64,000 nucleotides of DNA, taken from Litoribacter populi (GTDB lineage: Bacteria > Bacteroidota > Bacteroidia > Cytophagales > Cyclobacteriaceae). The stretch covers positions 2,854,442 to 2,918,441 of the forward strand of contig NZ_VMKN01000001.1 in the NCBI RefSeq assembly GCF_007483685.1, written 5' to 3'. A program made the position numbers and the translations under genes. Every line of letters begins with the position of its first letter. Position 1 is the stretch's first letter. Below the pieces are notes generated by a model. That model was not told the DNA's origin, ran no database searches, and saw only the letters and a program-made list of their open reading frames with translations. Below, piece by piece: positions 26,353 through 34,083 of this stretch.

Positions 26353-26841
26353 TCAGGACCTTACTTGGTTCAACTTTTTGCCTAAAATAACAAAAAGCAG
26401 GATAATCCAAACTACCATGAACACAGGAATCATGTAAAAGAATGGATTGAACTCTTCCGTTTGTATCTCATATTGGTTGTTGATACGGTGGACGAAAAAG
26501 GCTATGATCACTAAGGAAACATTGAGAACTCCGGCAAATGAGTAGATCCAACCCAGCATTTTGTCACTGAAGGGATCACCTGTGGGAAATAGTTTCCGAA
26601 GATTAGGAGTGGCTTGTTTTTCTACCATTTTCCCTGCAAAAACAATTATGAGGTTGAGGATAATAAAGGCTGCTATCCCAAAATAAAAGAATGTATCCCT
26701 TGCAATAGACTTGAGTGGCATACCTGAAGCGTCGACCTGATAGGCGACATTTTCTGGGAGTGCCGCGTAGATATACATGAAAAGGATGATAAAGAGCAGA
26801 ATGGAAAGGAAATGAAAGGCTTTGGCAAATCTTCTGTACAT
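26353..26841 (-). CDS. Integral membrane protein, DUF1648-like
   Basis: 162 residues with four membrane segments at about 8-28, 50-70, 96-116 and 133-152. The loop after the first helix contains LPENVAYQVDASGMPLKSIA, which resembles the DUF1648 pattern (YxxLPxxVPxHFxxxGxPD) seen in small membrane proteins such as SdpI relatives. Function is unknown. It ends 33 bp before the parE start on the same strand and may be co-transcribed with parE-parC. Confidence 0.65.
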   Translation of the reverse strand: MYRRFAKAFHFLSILLFIILFMYIYAALPENVAYQVDASGMPLKSIARDTFFYFGIAAFIILNLIIVFAGKMVEKQATPNLRKLFPTGDPFSDKMLGWIYSFAGVLNVSLVIIAFFVHRINNQYEIQTEEFNPFFYMIPVFMVVWIILLFVILGKKLNQVRS

Positions 26842-26976
26842 AATCTGAGTATAATTAAGCCGCTAATATAGAATTTTTATGGGAATAGAAACGGTCTTGG
26901 ATTGGGATCACCTTGCCTATAAGGTGTATCTGCCCAAATTAATTCCCTGATCCAAAGTATAATACCCTATTAAATA

Positions 26977-26994
26977 TATTTTTGCTTACTTTTG
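26977..26994 (+). promoter_or_regulatory. Two candidate -7 boxes ahead of the lipoprotein gene
   Basis: TATTTTTG (26977-26984) and TACTTTTG (26987-26994) both match TAnnTTTG. The second, 21 bp from the ATG at 27016, is better placed. Confidence 0.5.
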
Positions 26995-27015
26995 TGGCCA
27001 GAAATCCAAATCATT

Positions 27016-27405
27016 ATGACCAAAATCTCCCAAATCTTTCTTTCCCTATTGTTATTGTTAGCTATTGTCTCTTGTTCCAGCCCATTAGAAACGGGATCCA
27101 TTGACACAGAGGAGTGGAAAAAGGATCGAAACGGGTGTTTAGGATTAAGATTAGCTTATGTGGATGAAATAAAAAGTATCAAGAATTCTTTTTTGGGCAA
27201 AAACAATCAAGAGCTCATTAAGACGTTTGGAAGGCCTGATCGCGTGGAACTGGTGGACAAAAGCCAAAGCTTCTTTTTCTATTTTCTTGAGCCTTCATCC
27301 AATTGTGAAGGGGCGGAAACAGGAAAAGAACCACTGAAGGTTCTTTTCCGGATGAATGCCATAAATAAGGTCAGTGAAGTGACAGTCACCACGCTTAATC
27401 CATAA
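27016..27405 (+). CDS. Small lipoprotein, possibly BamE/SmpA-like fold
   Basis: 129 residues from the ATG at 27016. The reading frame extends upstream only through a TTG that overlaps a promoter box. The signal peptide ends in AIVSC, with Cys20 the lipidation site. The mature part has SFLGKNNQELIKTFGRPDRVEL and SFFFYFLEPSSNCE, a helix-then-strand order with the 'GRPD' turn that recalls the SmpA/BamE fold. The relation is too distant to assert. It is convergent with the ROK gene and overlaps its 3' end by 11 bp. Confidence 0.65.
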   Translation: MTKISQIFLSLLLLLAIVSCSSPLETGSIDTEEWKKDRNGCLGLRLAYVDEIKSIKNSFLGKNNQELIKTFGRPDRVELVDKSQSFFFYFLEPSSNCEGAETGKEPLKVLFRMNAINKVSEVTVTTLNP

Positions 27406-28318
27406 AGCACAGCGCAGCCGCACCGAGAGTGCCTGCGTTGTTTTCCAATGTTGCCTTTTCCATCTTTAAGTCTGAAAGGTAATATTTGGTCAAGTACTGC
27501 CTAACCGTTTTTTCCAAAGAAGGCATCATAAACTCCAATCCAGCGGAGATGCCTCCACCAAAATAAATCTCATTTACATCAAGGATTCTTACGGTGGAAA
27601 CAATCGCCTCTCCCAAGATGCGTCCTACTTCCTCAAATACCATAAGGGAAACAGGGTTTCCTTCCTTGGCGGTATCTACTAATAAGTGAGTACCCAATTC
27701 CTTATCCAGGAGCCCTGCAGCTTTCTCTGGATACGCTTCGATCATACGCTCCATGATACGCAGAATTCCATTTCGGCCTATCAATTTTTCCAAGCCCTCG
27801 TTCCCTCGGGAAAGCATGTGACCCATTTCCATAGCATTGCCACGTGCGCCTTTGAAAATTTCTCCATTTAAGATCAAGGCGCTACCTATGCCGGTGCCCA
27901 TTGTGATAAAAAGAAAATTAGGGGAGGTTTGGGATTTTCCGAATTTGAGTTCCCCAAAAGCAGCCGCTGCAGCGTCATTTTCCAGGTAAAAATTAATGTC
28001 TTTATAAAGTTTTTGAAGAGATCCTCTGAGATCAAAACCATTGAGTGCTGGGATGGCAGGTATCTCTAAGGTGGTTGTCCTTTCTTTGTTTACTAGGCCG
28101 GGCAGGCCAATTCCGACATTTCTGACTTCTGGATACATTTCCAAGTATTTGCCGATTACTTTTAGAAAACATAGGTTGAACCCATCGGGGTGCTCTCTAT
28201 AAGGTCTGGTATCCTCTTTGAAAAAGGAGACAATTTTGCCTTGCCGGCTTACCAACCCAATCTTCAAATGGGTGCCGCCAACATCTACCCCCAAAAAATG
28301 CTCTTCTTGATGATTCAT
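27395..28318 (-). CDS. ROK family sugar kinase
   Basis: 307 residues, the normal ROK length. The ATP phosphate-binding motif is FLGVDVGGTHLKIGLVS. Further on are VGIGLPGLV, the catalytic-aspartate segment FYLENDAAAAAFGELKFG, LFITMGTGIGSALILNG, and EIYFGGGIS in the C-terminal ATP site. Members are usually glucokinases or N-acetyl-sugar kinases. The usual cysteine zinc cluster after the E-x-GH motif is absent: here GNAMEMGHMLSRGNEGLEKL carries no cysteine. The sugar cannot be assigned. Confidence 0.9.
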   Translation of the reverse strand: MNHQEEHFLGVDVGGTHLKIGLVSRQGKIVSFFKEDTRPYREHPDGFNLCFLKVIGKYLEMYPEVRNVGIGLPGLVNKERTTTLEIPAIPALNGFDLRGSLQKLYKDINFYLENDAAAAAFGELKFGKSQTSPNFLFITMGTGIGSALILNGEIFKGARGNAMEMGHMLSRGNEGLEKLIGRNGILRIMERMIEAYPEKAAGLLDKELGTHLLVDTAKEGNPVSLMVFEEVGRILGEAIVSTVRILDVNEIYFGGGISAGLEFMMPSLEKTVRQYLTKYYLSDLKMEKATLENNAGTLGAAALCFMD

Positions 28319-28365
28319 ATCTGATTTTAATAGGTTTAACGCCCTAAGTTAGTAAAGAGAATGAT

Positions 28366-28851
28366 TTACTTCCTAAAATCCCTTGAAAAGACTTGAAAAA
28401 TACGTAAAACTGCAGGACATACCAAGGTGTTGCGCAAGGTGAGTCCAAGGATGCCTGAAATATTTTTCCTATTGGTATGGGGGTACTCCCTGCATGCTTT
28501 GGGCCGGTCTTCATAGATCAGGCAGGTGTTGTCGTCCAAAAGAAAGGAACAGGGACTTTTCTGAAGCACATAATCTCCTTCTTCGTCAAGCCTGAGGTAG
28601 GTATCGATAAACTCCCCTGTTTTCATTTTCAGTGTTTTGCTGATTCTTTCGATATCAGTGGAGATAAAAATAGGGCTAGTGGTTTTGCAGCAATTAGCAC
28701 ATTCCAAGCAGTCTATTTCCCGAAAGGAATTTTCGTGCTCTCTATGGAACATCTGATCCAGTTCCTTGGATTTAATCTTGCGCAAGCGATCCTTCAATTT
28801 CTTATTGGCAGAATATTCGCTTTTACTGGCATTTTCAAAACCTTCAATCAA
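28366..28851 (-). CDS. YkgJ family cysteine-cluster protein
   Basis: 161 residues. A charged N-terminal helix is followed by the cysteine pattern CLECANCCKTTSP and later PCSFLLDDNTCLIYEDRP with KACREYP, the signature of the YkgJ/Fe-S or zinc cluster proteins (UPF0153-like). Such proteins bind a metal through these cysteines; the partner is unknown. It ends 47 bp upstream of the ROK gene on the same strand. Confidence 0.9.
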   Translation of the reverse strand: MIEGFENASKSEYSANKKLKDRLRKIKSKELDQMFHREHENSFREIDCLECANCCKTTSPIFISTDIERISKTLKMKTGEFIDTYLRLDEEGDYVLQKSPCSFLLDDNTCLIYEDRPKACREYPHTNRKNISGILGLTLRNTLVCPAVLRIFQVFSRDFRK

Positions 28852-28961
28852 AACCTAAATATTTATTAATCTTTAATTTTAAACAATAAATAATAAACCC
28901 TCTTTTATTTGGATTTGAAGCAACTTTATCTTATTTTCAATGACACTTAAAGCCATACATT

Positions 28962-29321
28962 ATGAAAATGCATCCTAACGAACTCTTCTTCTATTACACC
29001 CCTGAGCATTCCATCGACAAGAAAGCCAGGGCTTATGCGCGCTCCGTATCCCGATATGTCAACGAAATAAATATTGAGAAGGAAAAAATCACTACGACTG
29101 GCTGGCGCACCATTCTTGACAAACTAGATTTAAGGGCCAAAGACTTACTTAACCGTGCTCATCCTGATTATCAAACCCATATAGCAGGCAAGACTTGGGA
29201 CGATGAGAGCTGGTTGCAGATATTGGTGAGATACCCTCATCTGATTAAGGCACCTATTGCCATAAAGCGAGAAAAGGCCGTGCTTTGCCTAAAACCCAAC
29301 GATATCCTCAAACTTAATTAA
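28962..29321 (+). CDS. Spx/ArsC-like thioredoxin-fold protein without active-site cysteine
   Basis: 119 residues. The order matches the ArsC/Spx fold: strand FFYYTP, helix KKARAYARSVS, a middle helical region ending KDLLNRAHPDY, then the typical DDESWLQILVRYPHLIKAPIAIKREKAVLC with 'P-H-L-I-K-A-P-I' and an ending LKPNDILKLN. The cysteine that normally follows the first strand is missing (YTPEHSID), so arsenate reduction is unlikely. The stop codon overlaps that of the convergent CvfB gene by 4 bp. Confidence 0.8.
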   Translation: MKMHPNELFFYYTPEHSIDKKARAYARSVSRYVNEINIEKEKITTTGWRTILDKLDLRAKDLLNRAHPDYQTHIAGKTWDDESWLQILVRYPHLIKAPIAIKREKAVLCLKPNDILKLN

Positions 29322-30145
29322 GAAAGGTGGATGCCGTCTGGCTCAATAGTGATTTTTTTATCTTTGTAAAGCTGACCTATGGATTGTTTAAAATGCTTTT
29401 TACTCATTCCCAATGTTTTTTGAATCTCTTCGGGGGATGACTTATCATGAAGGGGCAAAGATTTGCGGACTTTTAGAATCTCGAGAATTTTTTCGGCCCC
29501 TTTTTCATATTTTTCTCTGGTGGGAGCTTCCAGCATAAGGTCAATCTTACCATCCTCGCGCACCTTTTTTACAAAAGGACTGATTCTGTCACCAATGGAA
29601 AGATCGCGGAAGATTTCATTTTTATAAAGAAGGCCTTCAAATTTGGATTCAATTAGCACTTTGTATCCAAGTTCCGTTTCTTCAAATACCAACCCCTCTA
29701 CTTGTTGGCCTGCTTCATATCCTTGAGTATCAGATAATATAAAGTCTTCATATTTGGAGACTCCTATAAGTCTGTTGGTTCGATGATCCACACAAACCAT
29801 GACGAGGTATTTTCCACCCTCTTCCATATCTTTGCCCATCTCTGATTTGGGAACAAAAAGATCTTTCTGCAAGCCCCAATCCATGAAAGCACCAAATTTG
29901 GTGATCTCCTTGGCTTCCATAACAGCAAACTCGTCCACAATTGCTACTGGCCTATTGGTTACGGCTACTGGACGATCTTCACTGTCGGTATAGACAAACA
30001 CCTCTAATTCCTCCCCTTCCTTTTCTTCGCCCTTCAGATAGGATTTTGGAAGCAAAACTTCCCCTCCATCTCTCAAAGCCAAATAAGCTCCATTGGGCGT
30101 AAAACGGTTAATCAATAAGCTGCTGATCTGTCCAAGTTCTTTCAT
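29318..30145 (-). CDS. CvfB-like S1-domain RNA-binding protein
   Basis: 275 residues from the ATG at 30145, chosen because an exact promoter box sits just upstream at 30172-30179. Longer starts would lie at or above it. Several S1-like beta-barrel repeats: LINRFTPNGAYLALRDGGEVLLPKSYL, EITKFGAFMDWGLQKDLFVPKSEM and LIESKFEGLLYKNEIF with IGDRISPFVKKVREDGKIDL. A winged-helix tail (LPLHDKSSPEEIQKTLGMSKKHFKQSIGQLYKDKKI) closes it. CvfB relatives bind RNA and affect virulence-gene expression in Staphylococcus; the target here is unknown. Confidence 0.88.
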   Translation of the reverse strand: MKELGQISSLLINRFTPNGAYLALRDGGEVLLPKSYLKGEEKEGEELEVFVYTDSEDRPVAVTNRPVAIVDEFAVMEAKEITKFGAFMDWGLQKDLFVPKSEMGKDMEEGGKYLVMVCVDHRTNRLIGVSKYEDFILSDTQGYEAGQQVEGLVFEETELGYKVLIESKFEGLLYKNEIFRDLSIGDRISPFVKKVREDGKIDLMLEAPTREKYEKGAEKILEILKVRKSLPLHDKSSPEEIQKTLGMSKKHFKQSIGQLYKDKKITIEPDGIHLS

Positions 30146-30171
30146 AATTGGTAATGGGGTTTTTGAATCCA

Positions 30172-30179
30172 CAAAATTA
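30172..30179 (-). promoter_or_regulatory. Bacteroidota -7 box TAATTTTG for the CvfB-like gene
   Basis: The complement of CAAAATTA is TAATTTTG, an exact TAnnTTTG, 27 bp before the ATG at 30145. It decides the start of that gene. Confidence 0.55.
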
Positions 30180-30375
30180 CGCATTAATCCCAAAGGAATG
30201 GAATAATCCGATTTTTTTCGTTTGACAAGTGCTAGTGAATAACCAAACAATATTTTGAAATATTGTTATCAAATTGGAAAACGCCAAATATCCCTGTATT
30301 TTAGGCCTTGCAAAAAGTCAAAACAAATCGGCCCGATTGGGTCTTTTTTAACCATAAACTCAAATATCAAATTTT

Positions 30376-31266
30376 ATGAAGCATATTTCTGTGATCGGAT
30401 CAGGCACCATGGGCAATGGTATCGCCCACGTTTTTGCCCAAAAAGGTTATCAGGTGTCCCTGATAGACCTAAGTCAGGACGCACTGGAGCGTGCCATCGG
30501 TACTATCAGCAAAAACCTTGACCGTCAAGTAAGCAAAGAACTTATCTCAGAGGATGAGAAAAGCCAGGCTTTGGCCAACATCAAGACTTTCACCAATCTC
30601 AACGATGGAGTGGCAGATGCCGACTTGGTAGTGGAAGCTGCAACTGAAAATGTGAGAATAAAGCTGGACATTTTTAGGGAATTGGATTCCATCTGTCCAG
30701 AAAAAACCATTTTGGCTACGAACACTTCTTCAATCTCGATCACCAAAATCGGAGCGGTGACCAGCAGACCGGACAAAGTGATTGGTATGCACTTCATGAA
30801 CCCCGTGCCGGTGATGAAGTTGGTTGAAGTAATCAGAGGTTATGCCACTTCAGATGAAATCACAGATCGTATCATGGAGCTTTCCCGTAACCTAAGCAAG
30901 TCTCCGGTTGAAGTAAACGATTACCCTGGCTTTGTAGCAAACAGGATCCTCATGCCTATGATCAATGAAGCTATCTACACGCTGTACGAAGGTGTGGCTG
31001 GCATCGAAGAAATTGACACCGTAATGAAACTAGGAATGGCCCACCCTATGGGTCCTTTGCAGCTGGCTGACTTCATCGGTCTGGATGTATGTCTTTCTAT
31101 ATTGAGAGTGTTGCACGATGGTTTTGGAAATCCAAAATATGCCCCTTGCCCATTGTTGATCAATATGGTGGAGGCTGGCTACATGGGTGCCAAATCTGGT
31201 GAAGGCTTTTATAAATACACGAAGGGAAGTAAGGATCTTGTAGTGTCAGAGAGGTTTAAAAAGTAA
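30376..31266 (+). CDS. 3-hydroxyacyl-CoA (3-hydroxybutyryl-CoA) dehydrogenase
   Basis: 296 residues, the single-function length. The Rossmann NAD site is HISVIGSGTMGNGIAHVFAQKG. The family segments ADLVVEAATENVRIKLDIF, TILATNTSSISITKI and IGMHFMNPVPVMKLVEV follow, the last with the catalytic His-Glu pair region. The C-terminal helical domain has NDYPGFVANRILMPMINEAI and KLGMAHPMGPLQLADFIGLDV. It oxidises 3-hydroxyacyl-CoA to 3-oxoacyl-CoA in the cytoplasm, in fatty-acid breakdown or butyrate-type metabolism. No other beta-oxidation gene lies beside it. A terminator follows 21 bp after the stop. Confidence 0.95.
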   Translation: MKHISVIGSGTMGNGIAHVFAQKGYQVSLIDLSQDALERAIGTISKNLDRQVSKELISEDEKSQALANIKTFTNLNDGVADADLVVEAATENVRIKLDIFRELDSICPEKTILATNTSSISITKIGAVTSRPDKVIGMHFMNPVPVMKLVEVIRGYATSDEITDRIMELSRNLSKSPVEVNDYPGFVANRILMPMINEAIYTLYEGVAGIEEIDTVMKLGMAHPMGPLQLADFIGLDVCLSILRVLHDGFGNPKYAPCPLLINMVEAGYMGAKSGEGFYKYTKGSKDLVVSERFKK

Positions 31267-31287
31267 CTAACTTATCTTCAAAAAGAT

Positions 31288-31319
31288 AGCCCGTTCCGTT
31301 CTGGTTCGGGCTCTTTTTT
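31288..31319 (+). terminator. Intrinsic terminator after the 3-hydroxyacyl-CoA dehydrogenase gene
   Basis: AGCCCG (31288-31293) pairs with CGGGCT (31307-31312), followed by CTTTTTT. Confidence 0.8.
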
Positions 31320-31343
31320 GCCCATTTGGCTGTTATTTTTTTA

Positions 31344-31351
31344 TATTTTTG
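31344..31351 (+). promoter_or_regulatory. Bacteroidota -7 box TATTTTTG
   Basis: Exact TAnnTTTG, 31 bp ahead of the ATG at 31383 of the deoxynucleoside kinase. It supports that start over the ATG at 31326, which would lie upstream of the box. Confidence 0.55.
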
Positions 31352-31382
31352 CAAACCCTTATACTACTTGAAAAGACATCCC

Positions 31383-31997
31383 ATGCATATCGCCGTATCC
31401 GGAAACATTGGTAGTGGAAAAACTACTCTCACAGAAAAATTGTCCAAACATTATGGTTGGAAGGCCGAGTTTGAGGCGGTAGAAAACAATCCCTATTTGG
31501 CTGATTTTTATGAAGACATGCAACGGTGGTCTTTCCATCTTCAAGTGTATTTTTTAAACAGCCGCTTTAAGCAAATCCAGAAAATCAGGGAAAGCAATAT
31601 TTCGATCATTCAAGATAGGACTATCTATGAGGATGCCTATATTTTTGCGGCTAACTTGTACAAATCTAAGCTGATATCTGAGCGGGATTACCACAATTAT
31701 CTCAACCTTTTTCATAGCATGATCGATTACGTGAAGGCACCTGACCTATTGATTTATCTAAAAGCAGATATTCCTAAACTGGTTGGTCAGATTGAAAAAA
31801 GAGGAAGAGATTATGAAAACGCAATCAGGATTGACTATTTGAAAAACCTGAACTCTCATTACGAAGCGTGGATAGGAAACTATGACAAAGGCAACTTGCT
31901 CGTAGTTGATGTCAACCATTTAGATTTTGTGGCCCACCCTGAAGATTTCTCCAGTATTGTCGGAAAAATCGACAGGGAGATCAACGGGTTATTCTAA
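31383..31997 (+). CDS. Deoxynucleoside kinase
   Basis: 204 residues from the ATG at 31383. The P-loop MHIAVSGNIGSGKTTLTEKL starts at the first residue. Family features: EAVENNPYLADFYEDMQRWSFHLQVYFL (substrate-binding glutamate and the W-x-F-x-x-Q segment), IIQDRTIYEDAYIFA with the DR(T/S) motif, and the LID region IEKRGRDYENAIRI. It phosphorylates deoxynucleosides in nucleotide salvage (dAK/dGK/dCK type); which base is preferred cannot be told. Its stop overlaps the convergent next gene by 4 bp. Confidence 0.92.
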   Translation: MHIAVSGNIGSGKTTLTEKLSKHYGWKAEFEAVENNPYLADFYEDMQRWSFHLQVYFLNSRFKQIQKIRESNISIIQDRTIYEDAYIFAANLYKSKLISERDYHNYLNLFHSMIDYVKAPDLLIYLKADIPKLVGQIEKRGRDYENAIRIDYLKNLNSHYEAWIGNYDKGNLLVVDVNHLDFVAHPEDFSSIVGKIDREINGLF

Positions 31998-32641
31998 AGC
32001 TCAGCTTTTCTTTGAATCCATTTGCACAACCCCGTTTTGACTTGTGGGTCAGGTGAGTGAATTAACTGGTCAACAGCCTTGAGTCCACCCCCAAGCATTA
32101 TGTTTTCATATTTGGCAATTCGCACTAATCTATATCCATAAAGTCTGCTGAAAAGGTCAATCTGTGCATCATTGTAAGCGTTAAGTTTCCAGCCGCAAGA
32201 ACCGTTACCCGTCAGTTCACCGGGGAGCTCGGCTTTTCCAAAGTGCGTCTTGGCCACGGGAGGGCCATTCCATATTCTATCCTGCATACCAGATTGCAGG
32301 CAGTCCTTCTCGTAAGTTCTGCAAAGCCGTAGATAAGAATCTTTCCAATTAAAGGCAAAAAGCTCATAAAGCTCCGTTTTGAGGGTCTTCAGCCTGTAGC
32401 GATTGAAGTGGTTTTCATTGTCGTAAAAAAATAATGTATTACCTATCTTAAAATCCGCTCTTATTCTTGGCAAAATGATGAGTCCATTGTTGCCCCCAAG
32501 TTCCGAATAAATTTCTTTGAGTAAAGTTTTACCCTTTTCGTCCAAAATGGAAGGAGAAACGTGAAAATCGAATTGAGGATAGACCTCCACATCCTGATCC
32601 TGAAGGGTCTGAATGAGATAGTTGATTTTGATATTGTGCAC
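31994..32641 (-). CDS. Conserved hypothetical protein
   Basis: 215 residues, soluble, no signal peptide or membrane helix. The first half alternates strands and helices (VEVYPQFDFHVSPSILDEKG, GLIILPRIRADFKIGNTLFF, NHFNRYRLKTLKTELYELFAF). The middle has a proline- and glycine-rich stretch with cysteines (GPPVAKTHFGKAELPGELTG, GNGSCGWKLNAYNDAQIDLF). I do not recognise a family with known function. It is the last of three closely packed minus-strand genes with the small membrane protein and the DUF2452 protein (5 bp spacing), so it is probably in the same operon. Confidence 0.7.
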   Translation of the reverse strand: MHNIKINYLIQTLQDQDVEVYPQFDFHVSPSILDEKGKTLLKEIYSELGGNNGLIILPRIRADFKIGNTLFFYDNENHFNRYRLKTLKTELYELFAFNWKDSYLRLCRTYEKDCLQSGMQDRIWNGPPVAKTHFGKAELPGELTGNGSCGWKLNAYNDAQIDLFSRLYGYRLVRIAKYENIMLGGGLKAVDQLIHSPDPQVKTGLCKWIQRKAEL

Positions 32642-32646
32642 TATAC

Positions 32647-33108
32647 TTAGGATTTGGGACCTTTCCTGATGATTTGCCAGGTATGGTCTGCGAGTAGTTT
32701 TACTTCAGCCAGAAATGTGGCATTATTTTTTCTGCCCCATTCCTCGGGAGCAACCAAACTCAGAAAATCACCATCATTTTGTTTTTCGTATAAAAAATAA
32801 TGATGGTTAATTAAAGGTTCGAAAGACATGGAAGCTTGATATATTCTATGCGAAATCTCCTTTCGGGCCTGCAAGGCTTTGGCCTGGTCAGCCAGAAGTT
32901 GCATCTGTTGATAGATCTGGGCCATTTGCATATCCGTCTGGGTTTCCATAGCAGAAAGAGCTCGTCCGGTGATCTTGCCTTTATCTTCGGGCTTGATCAC
33001 AGCGCTGCCAGTATGATGGGCATGGTCTAGTGTACCCGGTTTATCGGTGGTCTTCTCCTTGAGTTCGTCAAGGTCGATTTTACTGATGTCGATTTTGTTT
33101 TTCCCCAT
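32647..33108 (-). CDS. DUF2452 family protein
   Basis: 153 residues from the ATG at 33108 (MGKNKIDISKIDLDEL). It fits DUF2452 (C1orf50-like): HAHHTGSAVIKPEDKGKITGRALSAME, the helix QMAQIYQQMQLLADQAKALQARKEIS, then the aromatic segment FEPLINHHYFLYEKQNDGDFLSLVAPEEWG. No function has been established. The start lies inside the end of the upstream small membrane protein gene (29-bp overlap), suggesting translational coupling, and the next gene follows after 5 bp. Confidence 0.85.
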   Translation of the reverse strand: MGKNKIDISKIDLDELKEKTTDKPGTLDHAHHTGSAVIKPEDKGKITGRALSAMETQTDMQMAQIYQQMQLLADQAKALQARKEISHRIYQASMSFEPLINHHYFLYEKQNDGDFLSLVAPEEWGRKNNATFLAEVKLLADHTWQIIRKGPKS

Positions 33109-33262
33109 GGGTTTCGAGAGTATCACTTGGTGCCATTCGTTCTTTCAGATTCCCCTTCGATCCGGGAAAAGTCGTCCTAGTAGAGATGTCAATCCCGATA
33201 AGAAGCATGATAATGAGGAAAATGACTCCGATGATGATGAATAGTTTTTTGTTCTTGTTCAT
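33080..33262 (-). CDS. Small single-pass membrane protein
   Basis: 60 residues. A basic N-terminus (MNKNKK) and one hydrophobic helix (LFIIIGVIFLIIMLLIGIDI, about 7-26) are followed by a polar tail. It overlaps the start of the DUF2452 gene by 29 bp and heads this three-gene group. No family is recognised. The overlap and clean topology support it being real. Confidence 0.6.
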   Translation of the reverse strand: MNKNKKLFIIIGVIFLIIMLLIGIDISTRTTFPGSKGNLKERMAPSDTLETHGEKQNRHQ

Positions 33263-33637
33263 TTAAACTTCCTTCATATAATGGACAAAGGCTATTGGAG
33301 GTTCAAATTTAATTAAAAAGAAGGAGAGAAAAAGTACAAAACACAAAGTACGAGGTACAAAGGCAAAAAAGAATGATGAAGTGAGGTTAAGTACGAAGTA
33401 CGAGTGACTAAAAGGAAAAAAATAGCGATTGATGCTGAAATACTTGCTACTTAGTTCCTTGTATTTGGTTCCAAAAATGCAGGTGGCTTGAAAAGTTGCC
33501 GCATGGAAGTGCCATCCAGCAATTAAGGAAAGTTTAAATAATTATTAAAAAATATCCAAGAAGTTTAACAAATTTTAAAATACATTTTATTATCTTTATA
33601 ATGCATTTTTTAATTTAACAACTTTTTCGGAAACATC
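33263..33637. repeat. Repeat-bearing gap (AAGTACGAAGTACGAG type)
   Basis: Direct copies of AAGTACGAGGTAC (33345) and AAGTACGAAGTACGAG (33390) face the partly inverted TACTTGCTACTTAGTTCCTTGTA (split: TACTTGCTACTTAGT, TCCTTGTA) at about 33450-33470, so an imperfect hairpin is possible. The motif returns after ggt at 38163-38185. The last 100 bases are AT-rich and presumably hold the promoter of the Hpt gene. No gene is seen. Confidence 0.6.
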
Positions 33638-33988
33638 GTGACGGATTATATGTATACAATTATTCATAAGGGCACAATTTTTCACTATTTCGGCGAGGAC
33701 GATGAAATGGCTCAGCAGATGGTTGAAGTCATTTTGAGCACCAACCTCAAAGATCTGATGGAGCTGCCTAAGCTTTATGACGAAAAAGATTGGTCTACAA
33801 TCAAGGTAAGATGCCACAAAGGCAAATCCACCATGAGTTATATTGGTGCCCTCCAGGTAAGAAAAATGCTGGAAGAAATAGAATCCGACCCCGAAAAAAT
33901 CTATCCCCAGCACCGAGAGCAGCTTACAAACACCCTTCAAACAGTAGATGATGAGTTACACTTTTTCCTCAATGAGGAATTTGACTAA
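33638..33988 (+). CDS. Stand-alone Hpt-like (histidine phosphotransfer) protein
   Basis: 116 residues from GTG at 33638 (an ATG four codons later is possible). It fits a four-helix Hpt bundle. Helix one is EMAQQMVEVILSTNLKDLMEL. The central helix has DWSTIKVRCHKGKSTMSYIG, with His60 at the position of the phosphorylated histidine and a 'H-K-x-K-x-x-x-x-Y-x-G' pattern like known Hpt domains. A helix LQVRKMLEEIES and a last helix QLTNTLQTVDDELHFFL follow. Hpt proteins pass phosphate between response regulators; no histidine kinase or receiver gene is nearby. A hairpin terminator follows. Confidence 0.7.
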   Translation: MTDYMYTIIHKGTIFHYFGEDDEMAQQMVEVILSTNLKDLMELPKLYDEKDWSTIKVRCHKGKSTMSYIGALQVRKMLEEIESDPEKIYPQHREQLTNTLQTVDDELHFFLNEEFD

Positions 33989-34027
33989 CCACCACAACCA
34001 CATACCACTCACAAAAGAATTATTGCA

Positions 34028-34064
34028 AATAGTCCAATTTTACTACAAATTGGACTATTATTTT
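34028..34064 (+). terminator. Perfect 13-bp hairpin after the Hpt gene
   Basis: AATAGTCCAATTT (34028-34040) and AAATTGGACTATT (34047-34059) are perfectly complementary around a 6-base loop, followed by ATTTTG. It lies between the Hpt gene and the S9 peptidase gene, so it likely ends the first transcript; it could also shape the leader of the second. Confidence 0.65.
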
Positions 34065-34083
34065 GCCCAAAAAATCGAAACCC

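Noticed and set aside
30330-30349. Hairpin GGCCC-GATT-GGGTC with T run before the 3-hydroxyacyl-CoA dehydrogenase gene
   Set aside because: The stem is only five pairs with one G-T wobble. It could be an attenuator but is too weak to list.
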